A stretch of 64,000 nucleotides of DNA, taken from the NCBI GenBank assembly GCA_951802425.1, contig OX637795.1, positions 4,382,501 to 4,446,500 on the forward strand. Reading direction: 5' to 3'. The notes beneath the pieces were generated by a model. It was not told the origin of the DNA and did not search any database. It was given only the letters and a program-made list of their open reading frames with translations. How positions within the stretch are numbered: position 1 is the first letter of the stretch; the number at the start of each line of letters is the position of its first letter. The stretch is from Clavaria fumosa. Its lineage: Eukaryota > Basidiomycota > Agaricomycetes > Agaricales > Clavariaceae. Shown here in pieces: positions 20,860 to 31,661 of this stretch. The position numbers and the translations under genes were made by a program.

Positions 20860-22976
20860 TCACCCCGCTACCAACCCAGACCCGGGGGCGAGGCCAGGCC
20901 CAGGCGTAATAACGGCGCCTACACTGTGGCTCTTCTTGCGCATTTTCGGCGCCCGCTGCCTCGGCATCTTATGCCCATCGGTCCCATCACGGCTGGTGTC
21001 GCTACGGAGGAGCTCCACGCCGTTTCCGTCATCTAACAGCCCCATAGTAGAGGCCGTTGGCTTCGGCGCACGGTATTTGGGTGGTCGCGAAGATAATTTC
21101 GGCGTCGTCGTGGTAGTCGCCGACTTCCTGCGCGCACCCCGCCTGCAATGTGTCGGAAATACGCACTTGAGATCACGCCGCGCACATTGGCTGTAAAAGA
21201 AAAAAAAGGTGAGTCAATGCAAGGTAAATGGCATGCACGGAAGGAAAAAAGACCGGAAAATAACGAAGAACCACAAGCAATAAAGGCAAAAGTGAACCGA
21301 AGGACGACGCCCAACAGGTGCAGGGGCACACGCGGCCTGATTCGCCACGCGCTTATCACGGATCAGCGGCGATAGGGAACAAGGTAGAAGAGGGGTAAAA
21401 TGCTTCCCATCAACCCTTTCGCCGCTGGATTATAAAAGTGTGCATACGCAAAGGTGAGTCTTCCCCTCTCACCCCGCAAAACCCCACTCGCCGCACCAAC
21501 AAAAAAAACGAAAATCCTATAGAGAAGGTAGGTACTCACTTGCACGTAGAGTCCTTACTATCCGGTGAGGGAGCACCACACGCGATCTTCCGTCCGCGGC
21601 AGAAAAGGCATGCCAGACGGGGCGGGTACTCGCGCCCTCGGCGTGGCGACGACGAGCTCGTGCTCGGCTGCGGCTCCACTTGCGGCTTTTGCGGCTGCTG
21701 GTGCCGGTGCAACATGCGTTCACTTGATTCCGTCTGCTGCGATGACAAGGATGACGGGGGTGACAACAAAGGCGAGGCCGCAGACGGGCCAGACAACTCA
21801 GAGCGCATCGACAGCTTTCGCTTGCGCGGACGTCGGGACTGTTGTCGTTTCCCATGTTCCTCCTCCTGCAGCTTGATCTTTGGCTCGCGCGATTCAATGC
21901 CACCCTACAAAACCAAAAAGATAATGAAAACATGATATCAGCAAAATGGCGACACCACCGAGGGAACTAGCGGTGCAAATGACTCACCACGGGTGCGAGC
22001 TTACGAGCCGCAGGCTGCCCGCCGGGGTCGGGACCGCTGGTCCCCTTGTTGGGGCGACCGTCGTGCTGGGCATTACATGCTTTGTTCGTCTTGATTACCG
22101 GGGCGGCAGGGGTATTGGCAATATGGGACTGCCGGGGCAGCGGGGTGAAGGCACCCGCGAGCGAGGAGGATGAGGGGTGAAAGGGCGGCAACGCGGGGGG
22201 CAGAGGCAGGAGCAGGAAAGGTCCCGCACCTGCGGAGTATTCCTGCTCGTGCTCCTGTACCTCGCAGTAGCCCACCTCCATCGTCGCCGCCGCGGGGCCG
22301 ACAACCTCTGGTTCGTCAGATACCATCATTGGCTGGTCGGGAAGCGCATATACGCGCTTGTGTTCCTGGTGTTGGTACTGGTGTTCAGGTACCGGTTCCG
22401 ATAACGGTGGAGGGAACGCGGGTGCCGCCGCCGCCGATCCGGGTGCAGGGGTCAGAAGAGTAGTAAACGGTGCAGTTCCCTCGTCGTAAGCGCGCAAGAT
22501 GTGTTCGTGCCGCACGGGCCGGTTGTACGACACGGGAAGCGCCAGGGGCATCGACTGATTGTCGATTACGATCGCGCCGTCCTCCTTGTGCAGCGGTAAG
22601 TCAGGGAAGGGGTTGGGGTGTCCGTGCATATGAAATGGCACCGGATTGTAGACGGGGAGCAACTCCTGCTTGTGCTGGACATAAAAGGACGTGGGGTACG
22701 GCGGCAGCGCGTGTACGGGCGGCGCGGGGCGCATATTTGTCACGCCATGCTCGAATGGCTGCGGGGGCGTTATCGGTGGCGGTTGAGAACTACGAAAAAG
22801 GAAGTAAGACGGACCTGTTCGGGGTAATAGAGGGCTTGGTGAGCTGCAAGATAGTAGGCCTTGAGGTCATAGTGGTCCGTCGGGGAGGACGCGGGGTGGA
22901 CGTCATCGGAGAGGTAGTCGGAAGTGGCTTGCTGGGGAAGAAAAGGGTGGAGATGGTGGTTGTCGAGGTTGAACAT
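20860..22976 (-). CDS. Zn2Cys6 fungal transcription factor, 4 exons, 542 aa
   Basis: Minus-strand exons 22976-22815, 22758-21988, 21904-21540 and 21190-20860 have GT-AG borders and sum to 1629 nt (542 aa plus stop). The N-terminus (MFNLDNHHLHPFLPQQ, then YYLAAHQALYYP) and a long Pro-rich region (about 55-310) precede a basic stretch (RRPRKRKLS, about 335-343). The binuclear zinc cluster at about 410-442 reads C-x2-C-x6-C, then C-x2-C-x6-C; an intron splits it just before the fifth Cys. A basic linker (RRGARRK) and Thr/Pro-rich tail follow. It should act in the nucleus as a sequence-specific DNA-binding regulator. No fungal_trans middle domain is present, so it belongs to the short basidiomycete type. 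Target genes cannot be inferred here. Confidence 0.82.
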
Positions 22977-23111
22977 GGTGAGAGATTGACGATGAGAAGG
23001 ATACAAAAGAGAGGAAGTGGAAAGCTGAAGGAGTGCGGACTGTGGCCATATAAGTACGAGAGCGCATATAGTCTGCCCTGAGGCGTGTATTGTATGTTGT
23101 TATTTGATTAT
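22977..23111. promoter_or_regulatory. Intergenic, upstream of the Zn2Cys6 gene
   Basis: Only ~135 bp separate the start codon from the left end of the Ngaro-like element. The TF promoter must lie here or inside the transposon's A1 repeat. A TATA-like TATATGGCC on the minus strand falls near 23050. Confidence 0.35.
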
Positions 23112-23904
23112 TCGACTTTAAATACTTTTACTACAGTCTAATCTGTGACCCGAGCACCCCGGAGCTCCTTCTATCCTCGGCATCCGTGCCTCCCACGCTC
23201 CGTGCGTTCTCTACATCCTCTTCACACGCCCTGTGCGTCTCACGCCCCGTGCGTCCAGATGCCCCGCATCTCCTCTTTTCGCTCCGCGCGACACAAACGC
23301 ACCTGCTGCCTAGGGATGCCACGGTCCGGTTAAGTCCGGTTCAGGGCCAATTTTTTCGAACCCCGAACCAGACTTTAGGTCCGGTTCAGGCCAAATTCCG
23401 AACCTTGAACCTGAGTTCAGTCCAAGTCCGGTTCATTGGACCGGACTTTTACCAAATAAGGTAATGGTTCGCCCAAATTTGGGCTTCTGAACCTCAATTT
23501 TGGTTCGGTTCACCCACTTGGCTGAACCTGAACCTCATTTTCGGTTCGGTCCAGTCCAGTTCAGGTTCGAACCAAAGTTCAGAACCAAACCGTGGCATCC
23601 CTACTGCTGCCTCTCTCCCTCGTCTCCACCTTTCTCTCGCTCTACACCTACTGTCCCGGTCTACTTGTCTTTGTTTACTTCTGTCTTCGGCATTCATGCC
23701 GCTTCTCATTCCTCTTTCACCCTAGCCTTTGCCTTGTATCTGAGACATTCTTCTCACTTATAATGTGAGGGACACCGAGGCCGCCCCTTTGCCTCCTTTT
23801 CTCGCTCTCGGTGTCCCTTGTGTACGTCACCTTTTCCCAGTCACCTTTTCTCGCTCTCATTTGTTGTCCATTCACTAGCATCGCTTCTGTACTTTATCTC
23901 GCTA
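23112..23904 (+). repeat. Ngaro-like repeat A1 (interrupted by MITE)
   Basis: Matches A2 (32858-33341) almost base for base, apart from the 293-bp MITE plus 8-bp duplication and a few small differences, such as an extra CGCTCTCA near 23851. It begins TCGACTTTAAATAC and ends TTTATCTCGCTA. Confidence 0.9.
23311..23603. mobile_element. hAT-type MITE, 293 bp
   Basis: Bounded by inverted repeats starting TAGGGATGCCACGGT and flanked by an 8-bp direct repeat CTGCTGCC (23303-23310 and 23604-23611). The A2 copy of the host repeat has a single CTGCTGCC and no insert, proving the insertion limits. The interior is made of repeated GGTTCAGG/GGTCCGGTT words with no ORF. Eight-base duplications and such termini fit the hAT superfamily. 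It would need a transposase from elsewhere. Confidence 0.9.
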
Positions 23905-24153
23905 TTCGGTCATACTTCCAATCGAATAATATTCTCATTATGACAACGAGTGATGGTACAACACATGCACCAGCAGCAGAAGCGAATCAGCTCGATTCGA
24001 CCAACCAAGAGACATCACATAACGTCCATAGGCCGTCATTCGATTCACAGACCGAAGAGACTGATATCGTCAGTCCAGAAGTCGGCCGAAAATGCTATGA
24101 AGTGGTGCAACGATACCGAGGAGGTCATATCACTAAAGTCGCAGCCATCTTGC

Positions 24154-24158
24154 AGTTC
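24154..24158. repeat. Copia target-site duplication, left
   Basis: AGTTC, repeated at 28785-28789. Confidence 0.85.
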
Positions 24159-24391
24159 TGTTGTATATTCGGTACGAGAATAGTCGGACTTTCAATTACT
24201 ATACAGTCGCGAGTCGCATACACCGACATCTCAGTATTTTTCCTAATACTGAGATGTGAGTACATTCATTGATGTGTCTATACCTTTACTTACGGTGCTT
24301 AGACACTTGTTAGGTATTGACTAATCATACTATCAGTATTTTTCCTAATACTGAGATACACTTGTTAGCCATCTCCGGGATATTCTCTATA
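24159..24391 (+). repeat. Copia 5' LTR
   Basis: Starts TGTTGTATATTCGG, ends ATATTCTCTATA. It contains two hairpins built on CAGTATT/AATACTG: a 13-bp stem at 24226-24257 and a second at 24331-24358. Confidence 0.93.
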
Positions 24392-24410
24392 GATTATGAG
24401 ACCCGGTACC
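24392..24410 (+). promoter_or_regulatory. Putative primer-binding site, half tRNA-Met type
   Basis: GATTATGAGACC directly follows the LTR. Its complement, GGTCTCATAATC, matches the anticodon stem-loop (CAU) of a tRNA-Met rather than a tRNA 3' end. Several Copia elements prime from an internal tRNA-Met fragment; that use here is inferred. Confidence 0.6.
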
Positions 24411-24419
24411 GCACTCGAC

Positions 24420-27400
24420 ATGGCCACTCCTACCAACACTCCATTAGCAATACCGAAACTACGGGATGACAGTTCCAACTGGGTCGATTACAAATCCAGA
24501 ACCCGAACAGCTATGGGGTCCCGAGGATTGATCCGACATGTTGACGGTACCGCAAGACAACCTAAAGAGTTCGAAATCCGTAATGGTGTCCCGATTACAC
24601 CATCTGGCAGTAAGGCCACGGAGGATGAAATAGAGGCTAAAGAGAAAAAGTTAGATGAATTTGACCAATGAGAGTACACGGCACGACACATTATACTGTC
24701 TACCGTGAATCCGCGCCTCGCCTCTCTCATCAAATCAAAGACTGCAAAAGAGATGTGGGAGATAGTCAAAAACGATGCAACCTCGAAGTCAAAGATGCAC
24801 CAGGTCGATACTAGACGCCACTTACAAGAAATGACATGCCCCGAGGAAGGAGAAATCCAGGAGCACCTAGATGCCATGGTCAACCTACGTGATGAGCTTG
24901 CCGGAATGGGGTCACCTATATTGGACGAGGAATTCTCTACACTTATCCTTGGTTCCCTTCCCCCAAGTTACCGACTCCTCCTCTCCTCAATCATACACGC
25001 AGCATCTATATCCAAGACAACGATTCAACCTGAGGACCTTATGCGCATCGTACTCAAAGAAGCATCTCACCGAGCCATCGCTGAGTGCACTGGGAAGCAA
25101 GGGGACACTGCTCTCTCCACTAGAGGAGCTAAACAAACACCCAAAAATAAGCAAAAGAACCCAGATGCGAAGTGCGATAACTGTGGTAAATCTGGGCACA
25201 CCAAACCCGATTGCTTCAATAAAGGTGGCAGCAAAGAAGGTCAAGCACCCCCCTGGTGGCAAAAGAAAGGCAAAAAGCCCCAATCGTCAGCGAATACCGC
25301 AAACACCCAGGAAGAGGAAACTTACGCATTCAAATGCACCTCAGACCATGCGGATACCATCAAGAGTGAAGGAGGCAGACCAAACGAAGTAGAAGCAATC
25401 GTGGACAGTGGCGCCGACGTACACTTCTGTCCAATACGAAAAATCTTCACAAACTTCGTCAATACTCCTCCTCTTCCAATAAGGGCTGCTGATGGGCGCA
25501 CCTTTTATGCTACTGGCAAAGGCGATGTGTCAATCAACCTCCCTAATGGGAACCGCAGTACCCAAATTACCCTAAAGGATGTATGGTACTCACCAGATTT
25601 AGCCTTCACCCTCATCTCGGTACCGCAGATCGATCGCGCTGGATTCCGAGCTGTCTTTGGAAATGGCCTATGTACGGTTATTGCCCCACAACAAACTACT
25701 ATTGGCAAAATCCCTCTATTAGGGAGCCTATACTGGATAATGAAAAGCTGCGACCACCATGCAAACGCTCTCACGAGAAAAATGACCCTCTACAAGGCTC
25801 ATAAAACTCTGGGACATATATCCTATGGCGCTGTCAAAAGGGCAATCAAATCTGGACAGATTACTGGCATTCACCTTGATGACACCTCCAAAGAAACCTT
25901 CTGTGAGGCATGTGCGCAGGCTAAGCCACACCGGAAGCCCTTTCCCCTGCAAGCAAAGAACAGAGCAAAAATCTTCGGTGAACGCATACACACGGACCTT
26001 TGGGGACCGGCTACCGTCACCTCGCTCGCAAAGAAACGCTACGCCATTGACTTCATCGACAATGCTACAAGGTGGACCGAAGCTGACTTCCTCGCATCCA
26101 AAAAGCAAGTCCAGTCAGCCTACAAAACCTATGAGAAACAAATCGAGACACACGATGATGCCAAGATCAAATTTCTTCGATCAGACAGAGGGACAGAGTT
26201 CAAAAACAATAAGTTTGACAAGCACTTGAATAGCAAAGGAACAAAACGAGAACTCACTGTCCATGACACGCACGAACAAGTAGGTGTTGCTGAGCGAATG
26301 AACAGAACCAAAGTAGAGCTTGCCCGCGCCATGCTCCTCGATGCGAAACTCCCGAAATTTCTCTGGGCAGAGGCAATCAACCACGCAATCTGGATCAAAA
26401 ACCGATCGCCTACCCGTGCTCTTAACGGAAAAACCCCTTACGAAGCCAGATACAACAAAAAACCAGATATGTCCATGCTCATACCATTCGGAACAAAAGC
26501 CTGCGTCAAAAAGGTCAAATCTGGCAAGCTTGACGCTAGAGCTTCACTGGGATTCTTCGTTGGTTTTGATAAAGAAAGTACAGGATACCGAATCTACAGC
26601 CCAGAAATGCGTACAGTCAAACCGGAGCGAGAAGTCGTATTTGACCTAAAGAATGCACCTGACGAGGTAGTACTTCCAGACGAGGTTCACTCTGAGGGGG
26701 AGAATGATGAAAACAGCCAGAACACTCACCCCGAGACCAACGATGACACTGGCTCATCACAGTCCAAAGCTGACTATGGACATAGCGACGATTTTGAGCT
26801 AGTAGACACGAATCAAAACGCCCAAAACTCACCTCAAAGCCGCAATCCAACCCCCGAACCAAGCCTGCCTCCTCGCCCTCACCCCAAACCTGGATACTAC
26901 AGCGATCTCCACGGCAACAGGACTCGAAACACCGCAAATGCAGCGTATAAAGACACCGATGACGACCCCCCATCGCTCTTCTGTCTTGCCGCCATCGGAG
27001 GCAAAGAACCAGCAACGCTTGATGAGGCGATGAGTGGCCCGAATGCAGACGAGTGGGAGAAGGCCTGGAAAGAAGAGATTGAGCAATTAGAACGACGACG
27101 CACCTGGATCATCGTCAATCGCCCTATCGATAAACCTGTCATACCCTGCCGCCCCATCTTCAAAGAGAAACTGGGCCCCAATGGCGAAGTCGTAAAACGC
27201 AAGGCGAGACTAGTCGCAGGTGGTCACAGGCAGAAGAAAGGGATCAACTACGAAGAAACTTTTGCAGCTGCGGCAAAGATGGCCTCGATCCGAACTGTTC
27301 TCGCACATGCAGCAGCATCAGACTGGGAGATCCATCAAATCGACGTTGTGGGAGCTTACCTGAATGCCGAGATTGATGAAGAAGTCTACATGGAACCTCC

Positions 27401-28544
27401 CCCAGGAGTCTTGAAGACGAACAACAGCGATAAGGTCTGTAAGTTGATGAAGGGGCTGTATGGGCTAAAACAATCAGGACGACTGTGGCACAAGAAGATG
27501 ACTAAGGTGTTCACAGACATGGGATTCCACGCATCCAAACTCGATGCGTCTGTATTCATCAAAAAGAAGGGGCAGGAAGTGATAGTGGTTCCCGTCGCAA
27601 CAGATGACATGACAGTTGCTGGCAGTTCGCTCGACATCGTGGAAAGTTTCAAGGCAGAGCTAGGCACACGTTTCGAGATCACCGACTCAGGTGAAATCAA
27701 ATGGCTCCTAGGCTTTGAAATTCGCAGGAACCGTGCCATGAAGACCGTAGCGATCAACCAACGTCTGTATATCACAACTATTGCTGAGAGATTCAGACTG
27801 CAGGATGTGGCACCAACTTACACACCGATGGAGCCCAGTGCACAATACACAAAAGACCAGTGCCCACCTGAAGCGATAAACGTTCCATACCAAGAAGCCT
27901 GCGGAAGCGCACTCTGGGCAGCGGTAATCAGTCGCCCAGACATCCAATTCGCAGTTGGACTCCTTGCTCGATTCACCCAAAATCCAAGCGAAATCCATTG
28001 GAAAGCGATCAAACGAGTGATAAAGTACTTATACACCACACAAGACCTCTGGCTAACGCTAGGTGGCACGGACCAAACCTATGCGGCCTATGCCGATGCA
28101 GACTGGGCATCCCAACTCGACCGCCATTCGATATCCGGCTACGCATTCACTATGGGTTGTGGCACAATAACTTGGAGCTCGAAGCGCCAACCGATCATCG
28201 CCCTATCGAGTGTTGAGGCAGAGTACATAGCAGCCGCTCATGCTGCGAAGGAGGCATCCTGGCTCCGAACATTCTTAGATGAAATTGGAAAGGACCCAGG
28301 AATGCCTATCCCGTTTCGCTGTGACAACCAATCAACGATTGCATTATGCCGAGACAACAAGTTTCATGCGCGAACAAAACACATCGACATACGGTATCAT
28401 TTTGTACAAGAGGCCGTCGACTGTGCAATTATAGCCGTGTCATACATTCCGACGGACAAAAACCTTGCCGACATCTTCACAAAACCGCTCGCACGTTACA
28501 AGTTCGAATATTTTGTCAAACTTCTCGGACTGGAGTGCGTTTGA
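24420..28544 (+). pseudogene. Copia gag-pol polyprotein with one in-frame stop
   Basis: One frame encodes gag, a zinc knuckle (CDNCGKSGHTKPDC, near residue 252), protease (IVDSGADVHFC, near 327), integrase (LYKAHKTLGHIS with CEACAQAKPH; TDLWGP, RSDRGTEF and VAERMNR), reverse transcriptase (DVVGAYLNAEID, GLYGLKQSGRLWH, TDDMTVAG) and RNase H (YADADWAS, SSVEAEYIA, ADIFTKPL). The only disruption is a TGA at 24669-24671, in gag, where related proteins usually have Trp. An ATG at 24396 overlaps the primer site, so 24420 is the likelier start. With readthrough the product would be about 1,374 residues. All catalytic motifs of pol remain. It is recently dead, or alive if the stop is read through. Confidence 0.9.
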
Positions 28545-28551
28545 GGGGGAG
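28540..28551 (+). promoter_or_regulatory. Copia polypurine tract
   Basis: TTGAGGGGGAG lies immediately before the 3' LTR, the expected plus-strand primer for LTR retroelement DNA synthesis. Confidence 0.75.
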
Positions 28552-28784
28552 TGTTGTATATTCGGTACGAGAATAGTCGGACTTTCAATTACTATACAGT
28601 CGTGAGTCGCGTACACTGACATCTCAGTATTTTTCCTAATACTGAGATGTGAGTACATTCATTGATGTGTCTATACCTTTACTTACGGTGCTTAGACACT
28701 TGTTAGGTATTGACTAATCATACTATCAGTATTTTTCCTAATACTGAGATACACTTGTTAGCCATCTCTGGGATATTCTCTATA
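28552..28784 (+). repeat. Copia 3' LTR
   Basis: 229 of 233 positions equal the 5' LTR by eye count. It carries the same two hairpins (about 28619-28650 and 28724-28751). Confidence 0.93.
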
Positions 28785-28789
28785 AGTTC
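28785..28789. repeat. Copia target-site duplication, right
   Basis: AGTTC, as at 24154-24158. Confidence 0.85.
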
Positions 28790-29825
28790 CAACAGATTAT
28801 CCCACATGAATCAATGGAGGAACCTGAGTTTCTCAAAGCCTTCGAATCGTACACGAAAATGCTCGACAATTTCGATCGTTTCAGAGAAGCTGCCACCAAT
28901 CGATCCCATACCATTGACATACACACTGGAGATCAAGGAAACCAAGATGTACCTGGAACGAGTGAGGAACGACGTACCATCGCTCCTCAAGCGTCTAAGC
29001 GACTCCCCTCTCCAGTCGATTCGGAAGATGAAGGTCACCCTTCCAAACGACGAATCAATGTCAATGCCTTACCATGGATCAGTCAACGTCCGGATAACAC
29101 CATCATACTCTCGAAATCGCTCCGCACTACACAGTCGTTACTCGAAAACTTCGCTCGAGATGCCAAGTTCGCTAAAGCTTCTCTCACCAATAGCGCCGAC
29201 TGCCCACAGTTCCCAGATTCGGAATGGAACAATCTCATTAATGGGCGAGCCGTCGATCTCGACCATGTCTTGTCCGGACTCTTTGCAGTCTCCCAAGACA
29301 CTAAAAGGAAAGAACGAGTGGGAGATATCGAATTCTCCTTTGTCACTACTGCCCCTAGTAAGGCAGTCAAAACGCACGGCGATTGGGTCACAGCGTGGGG
29401 GCCAACGGTCGATGCCACTGTCTTCGTGTTCCGGCATCGTGAGTCCGAGCTGCGAGAATACGGTCGCTACATCCTCGGTTTCTTCGCCGCTCTGCCGCCG
29501 GAGTCTCATTCCCGGATCATCAATTATGATAAAGCAATTAGAGTCAGAGTCGCTCAAAGGCGCAATCTCTTGCTCACCGACTTCAATGCCTTCGCAGATC
29601 TCCACACCCATTGGGTCCAAAATGCCCCAACTACGCCTAACCGGACACTGTCGAACAGGCGAAGCCCGATGCACAAACGCGAAGCGTGCCGTCGTTGGAA
29701 CCAAGGACGTTGCCCCAATTCGTCAGCGACATGCGACTACGAACATCTGTGTGGAGTTTGCGGGGCAAGCACTCACCCTGCAAAGGAATGTCCCCAGGTA
29801 CGAGAAAGAGCAAAACAGTTATGAA

Positions 29826-31661
29826 GATATCTGGTTGAGGAAACCGCGATATGCTCGCCACCTCGTTTGGAACGATCCACTTCGTGATACCACTTCGCCC
29901 TCAATTCTCGCTACCGAAACAGCATCTCCAGTCCCTTCGCCACCCGTTAACGAATTAACAAATCCTCTTCCTATGCGAACAATATGAGAGAATCCTCATC
30001 TGTTCAAAATCGTCACTCCTATTAATGTTGATATTTTGGAGTCTTATTTGCAAACTCATCCTAACTGTCCTTTCGTTTCATCAGTGTGTCGTGCACTTCG
30101 TGAGGGATTCTGGCCATGGGCAATGACTGAGGGATTCCAGCATCCAGTACTCTTCGATAACTCCCATCGTCCGCTTAAGGAAGAATCGCATTCTCTATTC
30201 GTTCGTCAGCAAAGGGACATCGAAGTCTCTTTGGGTCAATTTTCACCTGCGTTTGGCCCACACTTACTCCCGGGCATGTTCAGCATACCTATTGGCGTCG
30301 TTCCCAAACCAGGTTCGGATAAACTGCGACTCGTGATAGATCAGAGCACAGATCCTCACTCACCTAACTCACTCATTCCCCGGTCAGAGCGGTCGACACC
30401 CCTCGATAACCTTCACCACTTAGGTGCCGTCCTGCGTCGAGTGCACAAAGTCTATCCCTTGTCAAAAATCGTCCTCTACAAGTCCGACGTTTCACGTGCC
30501 TATCGACTTGCACCAATGCACCCCCTGTGGCAAATAAAACAAATTATCACAGTTGGCTGTGATCGTCATGTTGACTGGTGCAATAATTTCGGCAATGGAG
30601 CTGCGGGGCGAGTCTGGTGGTCTATCATTGCACTCATCCTCTGGATAGCTGTGTTTATCAAAGGTGTCCCTGATGTCTTGGGCTATGTTGATGACGAGTT
30701 CTCTTGGGATTCCGACGGGCATGTCAAATGGAATACCACATGAAGAGCGTAAACAAGTCTCCGGTTCACCTCTCACAATCATCGGCTTCGATGTCGACCC
30801 GAACCACATGACAATCTCCATGCCCCTCGATGCTCGCACGGCCTTAATCACGGCGATACAGTCCTTCGCCATACCAGGTCGACGTCGTCCTCTCCGCAAT
30901 TTTCAGTCTCTCGCTGGTTGGATCAACTGGGCGTTGAATGTCTATCCACTCCTTAGACCTGGCCTTTCGGTGCTGTATGCAAAAATATCAGGGAAGAATA
31001 ACCCCCATCAGCTGGTTTGGGTTAGCGTCTCATTGTGTCGCGAACTGCTCTGGATTGCTGAACGTATCGAGCATTCTGACGGTGTGCACATGATGGAGTC
31101 CACAGAATGGGATGCAACCCGAGCAGATTCCGTTTTCTATACTGACGCCTGTCTTTCGGGCCTCGCTTTTTGGTCTCCATGCCTCATGCTCGGTTTTCAA
31201 TGCGATGTTCTCCGGTTAGGTTTTAAACCGGTTTTAAACAGTCTAAAACCCACCCTGTCTAAAACTCACACGTTTTCCACCGAACACTAGTTCTCCCACA
31301 ATTTCACATTTTTGGTCTCGAGGCACTCGCTGTCCTTTCAACCATTCATTTCGTTGCGCACCATTTTTCACCTGGCGTTTTAGTCCACCGACTCCTTATC
31401 TACTGTGACAATATGAATACGATCCAGATGTTCAATTCTTTGCATGCGATCCCTACTCTCAATCCCATTCTCCTCACCACATGTGACCTTTTGCGTACTC
31501 ACAAGATTGCGCTAATGATTCAATATGTGCCCACACACCAAAATTACATCGCGGACGCCCTCTCGCGATTCCAGAACGACCGCGCCCTCCATCTCTACCC
31601 TGCGCTGATAATCTCGCAGTTCAAACCCCCTCGATTGACGCTGGGGGCAGCATCGAATTGA
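29826..31661 (+). pseudogene. Ngaro-like reverse transcriptase / RNase H, broken
   Basis: The frame begins near YEDIWLRKPRYARHLVW and meets a TGA at 29985-29987. It then runs through the RT fingers (GMFSIPIGVVPKPGSDKLRLV), SDVSRAYRLAPMHP and the catalytic LGYVDDEF. Near 30740 the frame shifts (30664-31290 frame), continuing with HEERKQVSGSPLTIIGFDVD, and a second shift near 31210-31310 surrounds an insert-like AT-rich patch with TTTAAACCGGTTTTAAAC. RNase H residues remain (FGLEALAVLSTI, LIYCDNMNTIQMF, YVPTHQNYIADALSRF). RT of this form with no integrase is typical of DIRS/Ngaro pol. The TGA could derive from a CGA by CpG decay. Three lesions make pol non-functional. Confidence 0.82.

Larger units (their letters stand above)
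24159..28784 (+). mobile_element. Ty1/Copia LTR retrotransposon, 4,626 bp
   Basis: Two 233-bp LTRs (24159-24391 and 28552-28784) flank one gag-pol frame, with a 5-bp duplication AGTTC outside. The LTRs differ at four positions by eye, all transitions at CpG sites. Directly after the 5' LTR comes a stretch complementary to a tRNA-Met anticodon arm, and a purine tract precedes the 3' LTR. The element entered the Ngaro-like gag in the same orientation. Confidence 0.95.
23940..29824 (+). pseudogene. Ngaro-like gag, split by the Copia insertion
   Basis: The ATG at 23940 opens a frame of 73 codons to 24158. There the Copia element enters with its AGTTC duplication. The same frame resumes at 28790 and runs to a stop at 29824; the two parts add up to about 417 residues. 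The C-terminal third has FPDSEWNNLINGRAVDL, LRE-rich helices and a CCCH-like zinc motif (CRRWNQGRCPNSSATCDYEH) followed by CGVCGASTHPAKEC, suited to RNA binding. The frame is otherwise free of stops, so gag was intact when Copia arrived. A minus-strand relic of related gag occurs at 600-910. Confidence 0.75.

Noticed and set aside
24669..24671. TGA as a deliberate gag/pol regulatory stop
   Set aside because: It lies early in gag, well before the zinc knuckle, not at a gag-pol border, so a simple nonsense change is more likely.
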